Origin: Clostridium sp. CAG:628
Lineage (GTDB): Bacteria > Bacillota_I > Bacilli_A > RF39 > UBA660
Length of the DNA: 64,000 nt
Reading direction: 5' to 3'
NCBI GenBank assembly: GCA_000438415.1
Contig: FR902240.1
Span: 1 to 64,000 of the forward strand
A program made the position numbers and the translations under genes. The notes under the pieces were generated by a model. The model was given only the letters and a program-made list of their open reading frames with translations, was not told the DNA's origin and did no database searches. This document shows, piece by piece, positions 1 through 8,800 of the stretch; positions within the stretch are counted from its first letter, which is position 1; every line of letters begins with the position of its first letter.

Positions 1-1
1 A

Positions 2-79
2 TCTTGTATCAAATATAGTACAGGAAATGGCTCAGCAAGTGATCCATACACAATAAAAGAAACTACAAGTGGATGCTAA
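2..79 (+). CDS. C-terminal end of a variable surface protein (5' truncated by window edge)
   Basis: The open frame runs from the window edge to a TAA at 77-79 and encodes about 25 residues ending ...STGNGSASDPYTIKETTSGC. This matches the extreme C-terminus of the 503-residue surface protein encoded at 50037-51548 (...STGNGTSETPYEIDYDNSNC), and the DNA stretch tatagtacaggaaatgg is identical in both. It is therefore the 3' end of a second member of the same family. The variable segment itself, if present, lies outside the window. The function is inferred only from the paralogue. Confidence 0.75.
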   Translation, partial: SCIKYSTGNGSASDPYTIKETTSGC

Positions 80-270
80 ACTGTAGATCTGAAATACCGT
101 CCGAAAAGCATGCGTGACAGCTCCACCGACGAAAGTTGGTGGTAAGCAAAAAATGAATACTGACTAACCTGTGCTAGAAAGAATAATGCTTTCTAGCGCG
201 TGAGTGCCAGTAGCTGAAAAATTAATTAAGGTATCAAGTGTGAAAACATTTTTGATATAGGGAATGAACT
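80..270 (+). ncRNA. Hairpin-rich noncoding region upstream of template-like repeat
   Basis: No credible ORF lies here. On the plus strand I see three strong hairpins. The first is at 133-152: an 8-bp stem (ccaccgac/gttggtgg) closed by a GAAA tetraloop. The second is near 174-198: a 9-bp stem (gctagaaag/ctttctagc). The third is near 231-258: tatcaa/ttgata, then gtgt/acat with another GAAA loop. The region is more GC-rich than its surroundings and lies directly before the template-like repeat at 305, so it may be the 5' structured part of a template RNA. The class is not recognised. Group II intron, RNase P and tmRNA signatures were looked for and not found. Confidence 0.45.
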
Positions 271-304
271 ATATGAGTTACGGCCAGCCTTAGATTTTTG
301 TTCT

Positions 305-454
305 TGGTTGTTGTCTCCTAACAATTGGAATGTCAACAACTCCAATGGTGTGCGTCCCTCAGTATCTCTCTTGTCTTGTAATCTGATATCCAGAGAAGAC
401 GGAAGTCCTGAAAACACTTACGTTGTTTATACAGGTAGTGGAGCATGTGAATAA
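305..454 (+). repeat. Template-repeat-like copy of the surface-protein variable region
   Basis: An open frame (no ATG; open from 230 to the TAA at 452-454) reads WLLSPNNWNVNNSNG, then VRPSVSL, then a C-terminal tail like that of the gene at 50037. Similarity begins abruptly at TGGTTGTTGTCTCCT (305-319). Against the gene (51336-51467) the core 305-370 is 66 nt, half of the 132 nt there, so 22 codons are missing. In the unambiguous part AAC AAT TGG AAT faces AGC TGT TGG CTT, with every difference at an A. The run of Asn codons is typical of diversity-generating retroelement templates. Differences nearer the 3' end are not A-restricted, so a decayed gene copy is the alternative. Confidence 0.6.
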
Positions 455-472
455 GTGATAATTAGAAAAAAG

Positions 473-501
473 AACTCGTGAATTTTTACTCACGAGTTTT
501 T
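473..501. terminator. Bidirectional intrinsic terminator
   Basis: A perfect 9-bp stem (aactcgtga/tcacgagtt) is flanked by an A-run on the left and a T-run on the right. It ends the plus-strand template-like region and, on the minus strand, overlaps the stop codon of the PLP enzyme gene. Confidence 0.8.
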
Positions 502-1724
502 AAATTACTTATTGCATTCATAAGAGCAAGTTTTGCATAACTATATGTTAACCCACCTTGTATATATAAAGCATAAGGTTTTCTAAGAGGTGCATCACAA
601 GACATTTCAATACTAGAACCTTGTGTAAAAGAAGGACTAGCCATTATAACTTTATCAGAGTATCCTGGCATTTCTCCAGGAGTAGGTAAGACTCCTGAAT
701 TAACTGGACCACTTTCTTGAATACTAGTTGCAAAATTAATTAAATTTTCTTCATTTTCTAAATAAAGTATTTCTACAATATCACATCTTTCTTGATTCCA
801 TTTAGGACTAACATTAAAATTAAGTCTATCCATTACTTTACTAATAAGTATAGAACTTTTTAAACTAGAATTAACTACACTAGGAGACATATATAAACCC
901 ATTAAAAACATTCTATTAGATTCTATACTAGGTCCTACATCTTTACCTTCACCTGCTAAATATAATCTTTCACTAACTAATTTAATTAAATCTTTTTTAC
1001 CAGTCACATAAGCCCCGTGAGTACATATTCCAGCCCCTAAATTTTTTATTAAAGACCCAACTATTATATCAGCCCCAACTTGAATAGGAGTTTTATCTTC
1101 TACAAACTCACAATAACAATTATCTACAAAAACTATAATATCTTTATTAATACTTTTAATTAATTTAATAACTTTTTCTAACTTATTAATAGATAAACTT
1201 TCTCTTAAAGAGTAACCTCTACTTCTTTGAATATAAACTAATTTTATACCATTCAAACTATTTTTAATTCTATCATAGTCAAAATCATTATCAACTAAAT
1301 CAATTTCCCTATAACTAACCCCATAACTTTTAAGTGAACTATCATTTTCCTTTATACCTATAACTTCATGCATTGTGTCATATGGTTCACCACTTATTGA
1401 TAAGAATACATCCCCAGGTCTTAAAAGACTACTTAAACTAATACTTAAAGCATGACTTCCACTAACAAATTCTCTTCTAACTAAAGAGTCTTCGCTTCCA
1501 AAAATATCACTATAAATACTTTCTATCTTATCTCTTCCAATATCATTATAACCATATCCATAAGTTCCATATAAGTCACTTTCATTTAAATTATTTTTAT
1601 GAAATGCATCTAATACTTTCTTACTATTTATTAGTTCTTTTTTATCTAACTCTTCAAAAATACTTTTTAGTTCACTTTCACACTGATTAACTAATGAAAT
1701 ACTTTCTTCATTTATTTTTAACAT
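486..1724 (-). CDS. Methionine gamma-lyase-like PLP-dependent enzyme (YnbB / aluminium-resistance family)
   Basis: A 412-residue fold-type I PLP enzyme of the Alum_res family, related to cystathionine and methionine gamma-lyases. The glycine/tyrosine-rich N-terminal segment (YGTYGYGYNDIGRDKIE) is characteristic. The presumed PLP lysine is in GSLIKNLGAG near residue 230, and the preceding Asp is in the VFVDNCYCEF strand. The C-terminal QGGLTY and MNAIS segments are also family-like. Length is normal. The true substrate is not established for this family, so the aluminium-resistance name should not be taken as function. The start overlaps the end of the upstream SDR gene by a few bases, so the two form an operon. 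Confidence 0.85.
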   Translation of the reverse strand: MLKINEESISLVNQCESELKSIFEELDKKELINSKKVLDAFHKNNLNESDLYGTYGYGYNDIGRDKIESIYSDIFGSEDSLVRREFVSGSHALSISLSSLLRPGDVFLSISGEPYDTMHEVIGIKENDSSLKSYGVSYREIDLVDNDFDYDRIKNSLNGIKLVYIQRSRGYSLRESLSINKLEKVIKLIKSINKDIIVFVDNCYCEFVEDKTPIQVGADIIVGSLIKNLGAGICTHGAYVTGKKDLIKLVSERLYLAGEGKDVGPSIESNRMFLMGLYMSPSVVNSSLKSSILISKVMDRLNFNVSPKWNQERCDIVEILYLENEENLINFATSIQESGPVNSGVLPTPGEMPGYSDKVIMASPSFTQGSSIEMSCDAPLRKPYALYIQGGLTYSYAKLALMNAISNLKTRE

Positions 1725-2443
1725 ACTTTACCTCCATCAATTTTAATAACAATATCATTTATGTAACTAGCTTCTTCACTTGCTAAAAAATATACTAGAT
1801 TAGCCACTTCCATAGGACGTGCAAACCTTTTAAGTAATATTTTATTTATTTCTTTTTCTTTAAAGCTAGGATTAATACTTTCATTCATAGGTGTATCTAT
1901 CCATCCGGGACACACAGTATTAACTCTTACATAAGGACTATATATATTTGCTAAATTATGTCCCATATTTATAACACCAGCCTTAGATGCATCATAATCA
2001 ATACTTTCTTTATAATATGAATCAATTCCATTATTACTACTAATATTAATTATAGAACCACTTTTTCTTTCAAACATATTTTTTCCAAAAGCTTTACTCA
2101 TTAAAAAAGTACCAAGTAAATTAACTGAAACTACTTTCATAAATTCATCTTTGCTTTTTAAATTAATATCATTATCAATACTAATTCCAGCATTATTTAT
2201 AAGCACATCTAAGTATGTTACTTTGCTTTTTAATTCATTTATACTTTTTTCACTAGTAACATCTAATTTAAAACATTTACTATCAACTTTATAAGTATTA
2301 ATTATATAATTATTAAATTCTATTGCTTCTTTTTCATGAGTGAAGTAAGTAATAATAGTATTCCATCCATTACTTGCAAACTTTTCTATAATACTTTTTC
2401 CAAGACCAGAACTTGATCCTGTTACTAATACAGTCTTTTCCAT
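1718..2443 (-). CDS. Short-chain dehydrogenase/reductase (SDR)
   Basis: About 241 residues from the ATG at 2443, chosen because a GGAAGTGA ribosome-binding site precedes it; a longer frame reaches 2476 without one. The Rossmann motif TGSSSGLG lies at the N-terminus, followed by NNAGIS and the catalytic YDASK pair. The C-terminal DIVIKIDGG resembles FabG-type classical SDRs. NAD(P)-dependent oxidation or reduction of an unknown alcohol/ketone substrate is expected in the cytosol. It is the first gene of a two-gene minus-strand operon with the PLP enzyme. The substrate cannot be called. Confidence 0.85.
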   Translation of the reverse strand: MEKTVLVTGSSSGLGKSIIEKFASNGWNTIITYFTHEKEAIEFNNYIINTYKVDSKCFKLDVTSEKSINELKSKVTYLDVLINNAGISIDNDINLKSKDEFMKVVSVNLLGTFLMSKAFGKNMFERKSGSIINISSNNGIDSYYKESIDYDASKAGVINMGHNLANIYSPYVRVNTVCPGWIDTPMNESINPSFKEKEINKILLKRFARPMEVANLVYFLASEEASYINDIVIKIDGGKVC

Positions 2444-2514
2444 AAAATAAATCACTTCCAGCAAGTATTTTACCATATTTTCATCTATTTATGAACTAAT
2501 TTAAAGAAAAATGG

Positions 2515-2543
2515 TTGAAAAAGTAAGAGTTTTATGGTATGAT
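2515..2543 (+). promoter_or_regulatory. Sigma-A promoter of the rplK-rplA operon
   Basis: TTGAAA at 2515-2520, a 17-nt spacer, and TATGAT at 2538-2543. The roughly 100-nt leader that follows contains an agtgg/ccact hairpin just before the ribosome-binding site, which could be the usual L1 autoregulatory target, but I cannot confirm that. Confidence 0.75.
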
Positions 2544-2655
2544 TTGACATGAGTTATATATTTATTATGTAACTAGATTAAGTGGAAGAGTTTTGGATTA
2601 CTAAACCACTCGCGAAAATTAACTTGAATATTAAATTTTATAGGAGGTGTTTTTC

Positions 2656-3249
2656 GTGGCAAAGAAAGTTACTAAAGTTGTAAAAATTCAAATTCCTGCT
2701 GGAAAGGCTACACCAGCTCCACCAGTTGGTACAATATTTGGACCTCTAGGAATTAACTTACAAGAATTTTGTACAAAATACAACGATGCAACTAGAGACA
2801 AAATGGGAGATATAATCCCTTGTGAAGTTACTGTTTATGAAGATAGAACATTTGACTTCGTACTAAAAACTCCACCAGCTGCAAGTTTACTAATTAAAGT
2901 TGCTGGATTATCTAAAGGTGGCGTTAAAGGTGCTAATGAAATAGTTGCTACTATAACTAAAGATCAGTTAAAACAAGTTGCTGAAATTAAGTTACCAGAC
3001 TTAAATACAAATGATTTAAATCAAGCTATGAAAATAGTTGCAGGTACTGCAAGAAATATGGGAATAGCTGTTAAAGGACTTAACGATACTGAACTTGAAA
3101 ATCAAGCTGAAGAAGCAAAAGAGGCTGAAGCTGAAATGGCTAAATTAGATGCTGAATTTGCTGAAATGGAAGCTGAGGCTAAAGCAAATGCTGATAAAGA
3201 AGTTCCAGAAGTAGAAAGTACTGAACAAAAAGCAGAAACAGAAGAATAA
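2656..3249 (+). CDS. rplK: 50S ribosomal protein L11 with long acidic C-terminal extension
   Basis: The GTG start at 2656 is placed 8 nt after AGGAGG; an earlier in-frame GTG overlaps that Shine-Dalgarno site. The first ~140 residues are a standard L11: KIQIPAGKATPAPPVGTIFG, then KTPPAASLLIKVAGLSKGG, then AGTARNMGIAVKG. L11 forms the GTPase-associated centre with 23S rRNA helices 43-44. The protein is about 197 residues against a usual ~141. The extra ~55 residues are an Ala/Glu-rich, probably helical tail. The next gene is rplA, but nusG and secE, which normally precede rplK, are absent from this side. Confidence 0.97.
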   Translation: MAKKVTKVVKIQIPAGKATPAPPVGTIFGPLGINLQEFCTKYNDATRDKMGDIIPCEVTVYEDRTFDFVLKTPPAASLLIKVAGLSKGGVKGANEIVATITKDQLKQVAEIKLPDLNTNDLNQAMKIVAGTARNMGIAVKGLNDTELENQAEEAKEAEAEMAKLDAEFAEMEAEAKANADKEVPEVESTEQKAETEE

Positions 3250-3307
3250 TAATTAAATAAAGTCGAGTAAGAAATAATCCAAATACCACATAAAGGAGGT
3301 AAAAATT

Positions 3308-4000
3308 ATGAAACGTCATGGACGCTTATATGTGGAAGCTTCAAAAAGTGTAGATAAAGATAAACTTTATACACCAGAAGAAGCGGTTAAACTAGTAAAA
3401 TCTCTTTCTAAAAGAAAATTTGACGAAACTGTCGAAATCGCTATGAACTTAAATATTGATACAACTAAAAGTGATCAACAAGTAAGAAGTTCATTTACAT
3501 TACCAAATGGTACAGGTAAAACTAAGAAAATATTAGTTGTTACTAAAACTAAGGCTGACGAAGCAAAAGAAGCTGGAGCAGATTATGTTGGTGATGAAGA
3601 CATGATCGAAAAAATTGTTAAAGAGAACTGGTTTGATTTTGATACAATGGTAGCAACACCTGAAATGATGGTTAGTTTAGGTAAAATAGGTAAAATCCTA
3701 GGACCTAAAGGTTTAATGCCAAACCCAAAAACAGGAACAGTTACTGTTAACGTTAAAGACGCAATAGCTAACATTAGAAAAGGTATGGTAGAGTATAGAG
3801 CTGATTCTAATGGTAACGTACATGCTATAGTAGGTAAAGTTAGTTTTGATGAAGATAAATTAACTGAAAACTTAGTTGCTTTCATTAAAGAAGTAATTAA
3901 GAATAAACCTAGTGGAGTAAAAGGAACTTTTGTTAAGAACATAAGTATTTCTTCAACAATGGGACCTGGCGTAAAAATTGATTTAAATTTATTTAAATAA
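3308..4000 (+). CDS. rplA: 50S ribosomal protein L1
   Basis: 230 residues, the usual length. Key segments are KRKFDETVEIAMNLNID, the GPKGLMPNPKTGTVT signature, and IRKGMVEYRAD. L1 forms the mobile L1 stalk of the 50S subunit and in many bacteria represses its own operon. A strong AAAGGAGG site precedes the ATG, and the gene lies 58 nt behind rplK in the same transcript. Confidence 0.98.
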   Translation: MKRHGRLYVEASKSVDKDKLYTPEEAVKLVKSLSKRKFDETVEIAMNLNIDTTKSDQQVRSSFTLPNGTGKTKKILVVTKTKADEAKEAGADYVGDEDMIEKIVKENWFDFDTMVATPEMMVSLGKIGKILGPKGLMPNPKTGTVTVNVKDAIANIRKGMVEYRADSNGNVHAIVGKVSFDEDKLTENLVAFIKEVIKNKPSGVKGTFVKNISISSTMGPGVKIDLNLFK

Positions 4001-4004
4001 GGTA

Positions 4005-4033
4005 TTTACAAAATTAAGTTTTTGTAGTAAAAT
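4005..4033 (+). promoter_or_regulatory. Promoter of the rplJ-rplL operon
   Basis: TTTACA at 4005-4010, a 17-nt spacer, and TAAAAT at 4028-4033, immediately after the rplA stop. It drives the L10 leader. Confidence 0.7.
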
Positions 4034-4039
4034 ACTTTA

Positions 4040-4132
4040 CATGAGTTCGCCGTAGACAGTAGGTAACTAATAAATCCTACCGAGGAAAACTAAACTTTTA
4101 AAGAAGTTTTCCTTGTACGGAAAACTTTTTAT
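4040..4132 (+). promoter_or_regulatory. Ribosomal protein L10 leader with attenuator
   Basis: The conserved L10-binding core is visible: CGTAGACAGTAGGT at 4051-4064, paired with TCCTACCGAGG. Two mutually exclusive hairpins follow. The first is an antiterminator (aggaaaact at 4083-4091 with agttttcct). The second is a terminator (aagttttcc/ggaaaactt at 4104-4127, then a T-run). L10 or the L10-L12 complex binding the core would be expected to favour termination, giving autoregulation of rplJ-rplL. The leader class is established; the switch is read from these pairings. Confidence 0.88.
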
Positions 4133-4154
4133 TAATATTATGAGGAGGAAAAGA

Positions 4155-4658
4155 ATGGCAAGCGAAAAGAATCTTAAACTAAAAAAAGACCTTGTAAGTG
4201 AAATTAATTCTAAGGTAGAAAATGCTAGTACTGTATTATTAGTAGACTATCAAGGAATGACTGTGTCAGAACTTAACGATCTTAGACAAAGTTTAAAAAA
4301 CGCCGGTAGTGATTTAAAAGTATATAAAAATACTTTAGCATCACTTGCATTTAAAGATAATGGAATCAAATTAGATGATTACATGACTGGTCCTAATGCT
4401 TACATTTTTAGTAAAGACATCATTGAACCTATTAAAATAGTTAGTGAAGTAGCTAAGAAAAATGAAAACTTAACTATCAAAGCTGGTTACATTAATGGTG
4501 AATTTGTTGATACTAAAGTAATTGGTGAATATGCAAGTATTCCAAGTTATGAAGGACTTCTTACAATGTTTGCTGGTGGCTTAATTGAACACGTAAGAAA
4601 CTTAAGTATTGCACTTAACTTATATGCCGAAAAATTAGAGAATGGAGGAAATGAATAA
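4155..4658 (+). CDS. rplJ: 50S ribosomal protein L10
   Basis: 167 residues from the ATG at 4155, which follows GAGGAGG; an upstream in-frame ATG lies inside the leader terminator. The N-terminal segment STVLLVDYQGMTVSELNDLR is typical of L10. L10 anchors the L7/L12 dimers to the GTPase centre through its C-terminal helix. The stop codon overlaps the rplL start by one base. Confidence 0.97.
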   Translation: MASEKNLKLKKDLVSEINSKVENASTVLLVDYQGMTVSELNDLRQSLKNAGSDLKVYKNTLASLAFKDNGIKLDDYMTGPNAYIFSKDIIEPIKIVSEVAKKNENLTIKAGYINGEFVDTKVIGEYASIPSYEGLLTMFAGGLIEHVRNLSIALNLYAEKLENGGNE

Positions 4659-5023
4659 TGGCAAAAATTGAAAACAAAGATATTATCGAAGCAATTAAAG
4701 AAAAAACTATTCTTGAAGTTAAAGAATTAGTTGATATGATGAAAGAAGAATTTGGAGTTGATCCAAGTGCTGTAGCAGTTTCTACTGCTCCAGTTCAAGC
4801 TGAAGACGAAGGAGATGTAACTAAGACAGTTGTTTTAACTAATGCTGGTGGACAAAAATTACAAGTAATCAAATTAGTTAGAGAAATTACTGGATTAGGA
4901 TTAAAAGAAGCTAAAGACTTAGCTGACAATGGTGGTAATATTAAAGAAAACGTTTCTATGGATGAAGCTAATGATTTAAAAGCTAAATTTGAAGAAGCTG
5001 GCGCTACTATTGAATTGAAGTAA
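4658..5023 (+). CDS. rplL: 50S ribosomal protein L7/L12
   Basis: 121 residues. The N-terminal dimerisation helices (KEKTILEVKELVDMMKEEFG), the Ala/Val-rich hinge and the C-terminal globular domain (KLQVIKLVREITGLGLKEAK) are all present. It recruits translational GTPases such as EF-G and EF-Tu, both of which are also encoded in this window. It is translationally coupled to rplJ. Confidence 0.98.
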   Translation: MAKIENKDIIEAIKEKTILEVKELVDMMKEEFGVDPSAVAVSTAPVQAEDEGDVTKTVVLTNAGGQKLQVIKLVREITGLGLKEAKDLADNGGNIKENVSMDEANDLKAKFEEAGATIELK

Positions 5024-5034
5024 GCAATTAAAAT

Positions 5035-5059
5035 AGCCTTTTACTTAAAAGGCTTTTTT
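5035..5059 (+). terminator. Intrinsic terminator after rplL
   Basis: An 8-bp stem agcctttt/aaaaggct followed by six T. It separates rplJL from the methyltransferase gene. Confidence 0.9.
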
Positions 5060-5173
5060 GCGTATATATATAGCGGAAAATATAAAAAATAGAATTCTTA
5101 ATAATTATTTAAGTTTTGATGGAAAAGAAAAAAAGGACTTAAAAAAATATTAAAGTAATGAAAGGAGTATGTT

Positions 5174-5764
5174 ATGGAACATTATTTTACAAATAACGAA
5201 AATTTAAAAAGTGAATTTAGGAGTGTGAAGTATGTTTATAACGATACTCCTTTTACATTTACTAGTGATTTAGGAGTATTTTCTAAAGATAAAGTTGACT
5301 ATGGTAGTAAATGCCTTTTAGAAATAATTCTAAATAAAGAAAGTAAAAACAAAAAAATACTTGATGTAGGATGTGGATATGGCTTTATTGGGATAGTTTT
5401 AAGTAAAATATTAGATAGTGAAGTTGATATGATAGATGTTAACAAAAGAGCAGTTCATTTATCAAACATGAACATTAAAAGTAATGAAGTAAATGCTAAG
5501 TCTTTTATAAGCGATGCATACATATCAATTACAAAAAAATATGATGTAATTGTTACAAATCCACCGATAAGGGCAGGTAAAGATAAAGTTTTAGAAATAC
5601 TTGTTAATGCAAAAGACCATTTAACAGAAGATGGAACACTTTACTATGTAATAAGAAAAGATCAAGGTGCTAAAAGTATTACTAAAACACTTGATAATTA
5701 CTATAAAACTGAACTGTTAGATAAAAATAAAGGTTTCTACATCTATAGTGCGAAAAAACTTTAA
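5174..5764 (+). CDS. rsmC: Class I SAM-dependent methyltransferase, RsmC/YbxB-like
   Basis: 196 residues. The SAM-binding motif LDVGCGYGFIG is near residue 60, and the catalytic NPPIRAGK motif near residue 130 is that of RsmC-type 16S rRNA guanine-N2 methyltransferases. The position between rplL and rpoB is the conserved location of ybxB in Bacilli. It is about half the length of proteobacterial RsmC because it lacks the N-terminal pseudo-domain, as in other Firmicutes. The exact target base (G1207 equivalent) is inferred from the family. Confidence 0.88.
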   Translation: MEHYFTNNENLKSEFRSVKYVYNDTPFTFTSDLGVFSKDKVDYGSKCLLEIILNKESKNKKILDVGCGYGFIGIVLSKILDSEVDMIDVNKRAVHLSNMNIKSNEVNAKSFISDAYISITKKYDVIVTNPPIRAGKDKVLEILVNAKDHLTEDGTLYYVIRKDQGAKSITKTLDNYYKTELLDKNKGFYIYSAKKL

Positions 5765-5782
5765 GAAATTAACTTTAGGTAG

Positions 5783-5811
5783 TTGACTTCTTTACAAAAA
5801 TCAAGTAAAAT
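5783..5811 (+). promoter_or_regulatory. Promoter of rpoBC
   Basis: TTGACT at 5783-5788, a 17-nt spacer, and TAAAAT at 5806-5811, about 70 nt upstream of the rpoB start. Confidence 0.75.
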
Positions 5812-5880
5812 TATATATTGCGATACATGTAGTTTCTTGACTGAATGTGTTTTAAATCTAAGGGATTGGGGTGACTAATT

Positions 5881-8800
5881 TTGGCTTATAAAGTTGAAAA
5901 ATTCGGTACAAAGAGAGAAAGAAGAAATTTCTCAAAATTAAGAAACAAATTTGAACTTTCAAACTTGCTTGAAATTCAAAAAGATTCGTTTCAAAAATTT
6001 TTGGATGAAGGGATAAAAGAGGTATTTGATGACATTTTTCCAGTGGAGAGTTTCAGTGGAAGTTTATCGCTTGAATTTGGTGATTATACTTTAGAACCTC
6101 CTAGATACAGTGTAACTGAATCAAAAGAAAGACGTGTTACTTATGCTGCACCATTAAAAGTAAAAGCAAGATTATTTATTAATGAAACAGGTGAAGTAAA
6201 AGAACAAGAAGTATTTTTAGGCGACATTCCACTAATGACAGAAAATGCAAGTTTCATTGTTAACGGAGTTGAAAGAGTTATAAACTGTCAACTTGTTCGT
6301 TCTCCATCTATTTATTTCAAACGTGAAATAGATAAAAATGGAAGAAACATAATTACTAACGAAGTAATTCCAAGTAAAGGTACATGGTTAGAGTATGAAC
6401 TTGATGCTAGAAATATTTTCTATGTAAGAATAGATAGAACAAGAAAAGTAACTATCACAACTTTCTTGCGTGCATTAGGTTTATCAAGTGATGACGACAT
6501 TCTAAAAGTATTTGGAGAAGACGAAATTCTTGTTAATACTTTAGAAAAAGACTCAACTAAGAATACTGATGAAGCATTAATTGAAATTTATGAAAAATTA
6601 AGACCAGGTGAACCTGCAACACTTGATTCTTCTAAGAACCAATTAATTACTAGATTCTTTGATAAATTTAGATATGATTTAGCAAAAGTAGGTAGATACA
6701 AATTTAATAGAAAATTAAATGTAATGGATAGACTACTTAATAATCGTATTGGTGAAGATATAGTAGTAGATGGTGTTACATACATAAAAAAAGGTGAAGT
6801 TGTAACTAAAGAAAAACTTGAAGAATTAAAGCCTATCTTTGAAAATGGTTATGGTGTTCATGAAGTTAAAATTAATGAAGAACTAGATACATATAATAAA
6901 GTACAAGAAGTACTTGTGTATGCTAACGATGGAAGTGATAAATTACTTAAAGTTATAGGTAATGATCAAAGTATTGATACCAAACGTTTAACAATAAGTG
7001 ATATATACGCTTCAGTTTCATACTATATTAATTTACATTATGGAGTAGGAAATTATGATGAAATAGACCACTTAGCTAATAGACGTGTTAGACAAGGTGG
7101 AGAATTAATACAAAACCAATTTAGAGTTGGTATTGCTAGAATGGAAAGAGTTATTCGTGAAAGAATGACTACACAAGATATTGATACAGTAACTCCTAAA
7201 ACATTAATTAATATTAGACCAGTTACTGCTGCATTAAAAGAATTCTTTGGAAGCAGCCAATTATCTAAATTCATGGATCAAATAAATCCACTAGCAGAAT
7301 TATATGATAAACGTAAACTAAGTGCTCTAGGACCTGGTGGTTTATCAAGAGATCGTGCAGGAATGGAAGTTCGTGACGTAAACTCTAGTCACTATGGTAG
7401 AATTTGTCCAGTAGAAACTCCAGAAGGACAAAATATTGGACTTATTACAAGTTTAGCAGGATATGCAAAACTAAATGAATATGGTTTCATAATGACACCT
7501 TATAGAAAAGTAGTAAATGGAGTACTTACAGATGAAATAGTTTACATGACTGCAGATGAAGAAGAAAGTTATTATATTTGTCCAGCAACAATTAAAGTTG
7601 GAGAAAATAATGCTATCATGGAAGATAATGTTCCAGTTAGATTTAATAGAGATAACTTAGTTGTTTCTAAAGATAAAGTAGACTTTAGTGATGTAAGTCC
7701 TAGTCAAATAGTATCAATTACAACAAGTTGTATACCATTCTTGGAACACGATGATGCTAACCGTGCACTAATGGGTGCTAACATGCAGCGTCAAGCAGTA
7801 CCTCTAATGAAAACAGAAGCACCAATTGTTGCAACAGGTGTTGAATACTATGCAGCAAATGATTCAAGTGCAGTAGTTAAAACTAAAATAGATGGTGTAG
7901 TAGACTATGTTGATGCTAAAAGAATAGTAGTAAAAAATAGTAAAGAAAAAGCAGAATATCAATTAATGACATTTGAAAGAAGTAATGCTGAAACTTGTTA
8001 TACTCAAAGACCTATAGTTCATGTGGGTGATAAAGTTAAAGCTGGAGACATAATAGCAGATGGACCTAGTACAAATGATGGAGAAATGTCATTAGGTAAA
8101 AACTTAACCGTAGCATTTATGACTTATAATGGTTATAACTATGAAGATGCTGTTATCTTAAACGAGAGAATAGTAAAAGATGATGTATTAACAAGTGTAC
8201 ATGTTGAAATGCTAGAAGTAGAAGCAAGAGATACAAAACTTGGACCAGAAGAGTTTACAAGAGATATTCCAAACGTAAGTGAAGAAGCACGAAAGAACTT
8301 AGACAAAGAAGGTATTATAAGAATTGGTACTGAAGTCAAAGAAAATGATATTCTAGTTGGTAAAATAACTCCAAAAGGTGTTCAAGAATTAACTAGTGAA
8401 GAAAAATTATTACATGCAATATTTGGTGAAAAAACTCGTGAAGTAAGAGATACTTCTTTAAGAGTTCCACATGGTTCTAGCGGTATAGTACATGATGTAC
8501 AAGTATTCACAAAAGATAATTCTGATGAGTTACCAGCAGGTGTAATTAAAATTATAAGAATATACTTAATAAAGAAAAGAAAAATGCAAGTCGGAGACAA
8601 GATGAGTGGACGTCATGGTAACAAGGGTGTAGTAAGTTTAGTATTACCAGAAGAAGATATGCCTTACTTACCAGATGGTAGAACAGTAGATGTTATATTA
8701 AACCCATTAGGTGTTCCATCTCGTATGAATCTAGGACAAATATTAGAAGTTCACTTAGGTATGGCTGCTAAAACATTAGGTGTACATATTGCAACTCCAG

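Noticed and set aside
80..300. Group II or group I intron remnant
   Set aside because: GAAA tetraloop hairpins suggested one, but no domain V-like hairpin, GUGYG 5' end or group I P/Q/R/S core could be found.
226..417. 63-residue minus-strand ORF across the template-like repeat
   Set aside because: It is the antisense of the repeat, has no ribosome-binding site, and matches no family; the plus-strand frame carries the surface-protein motifs.
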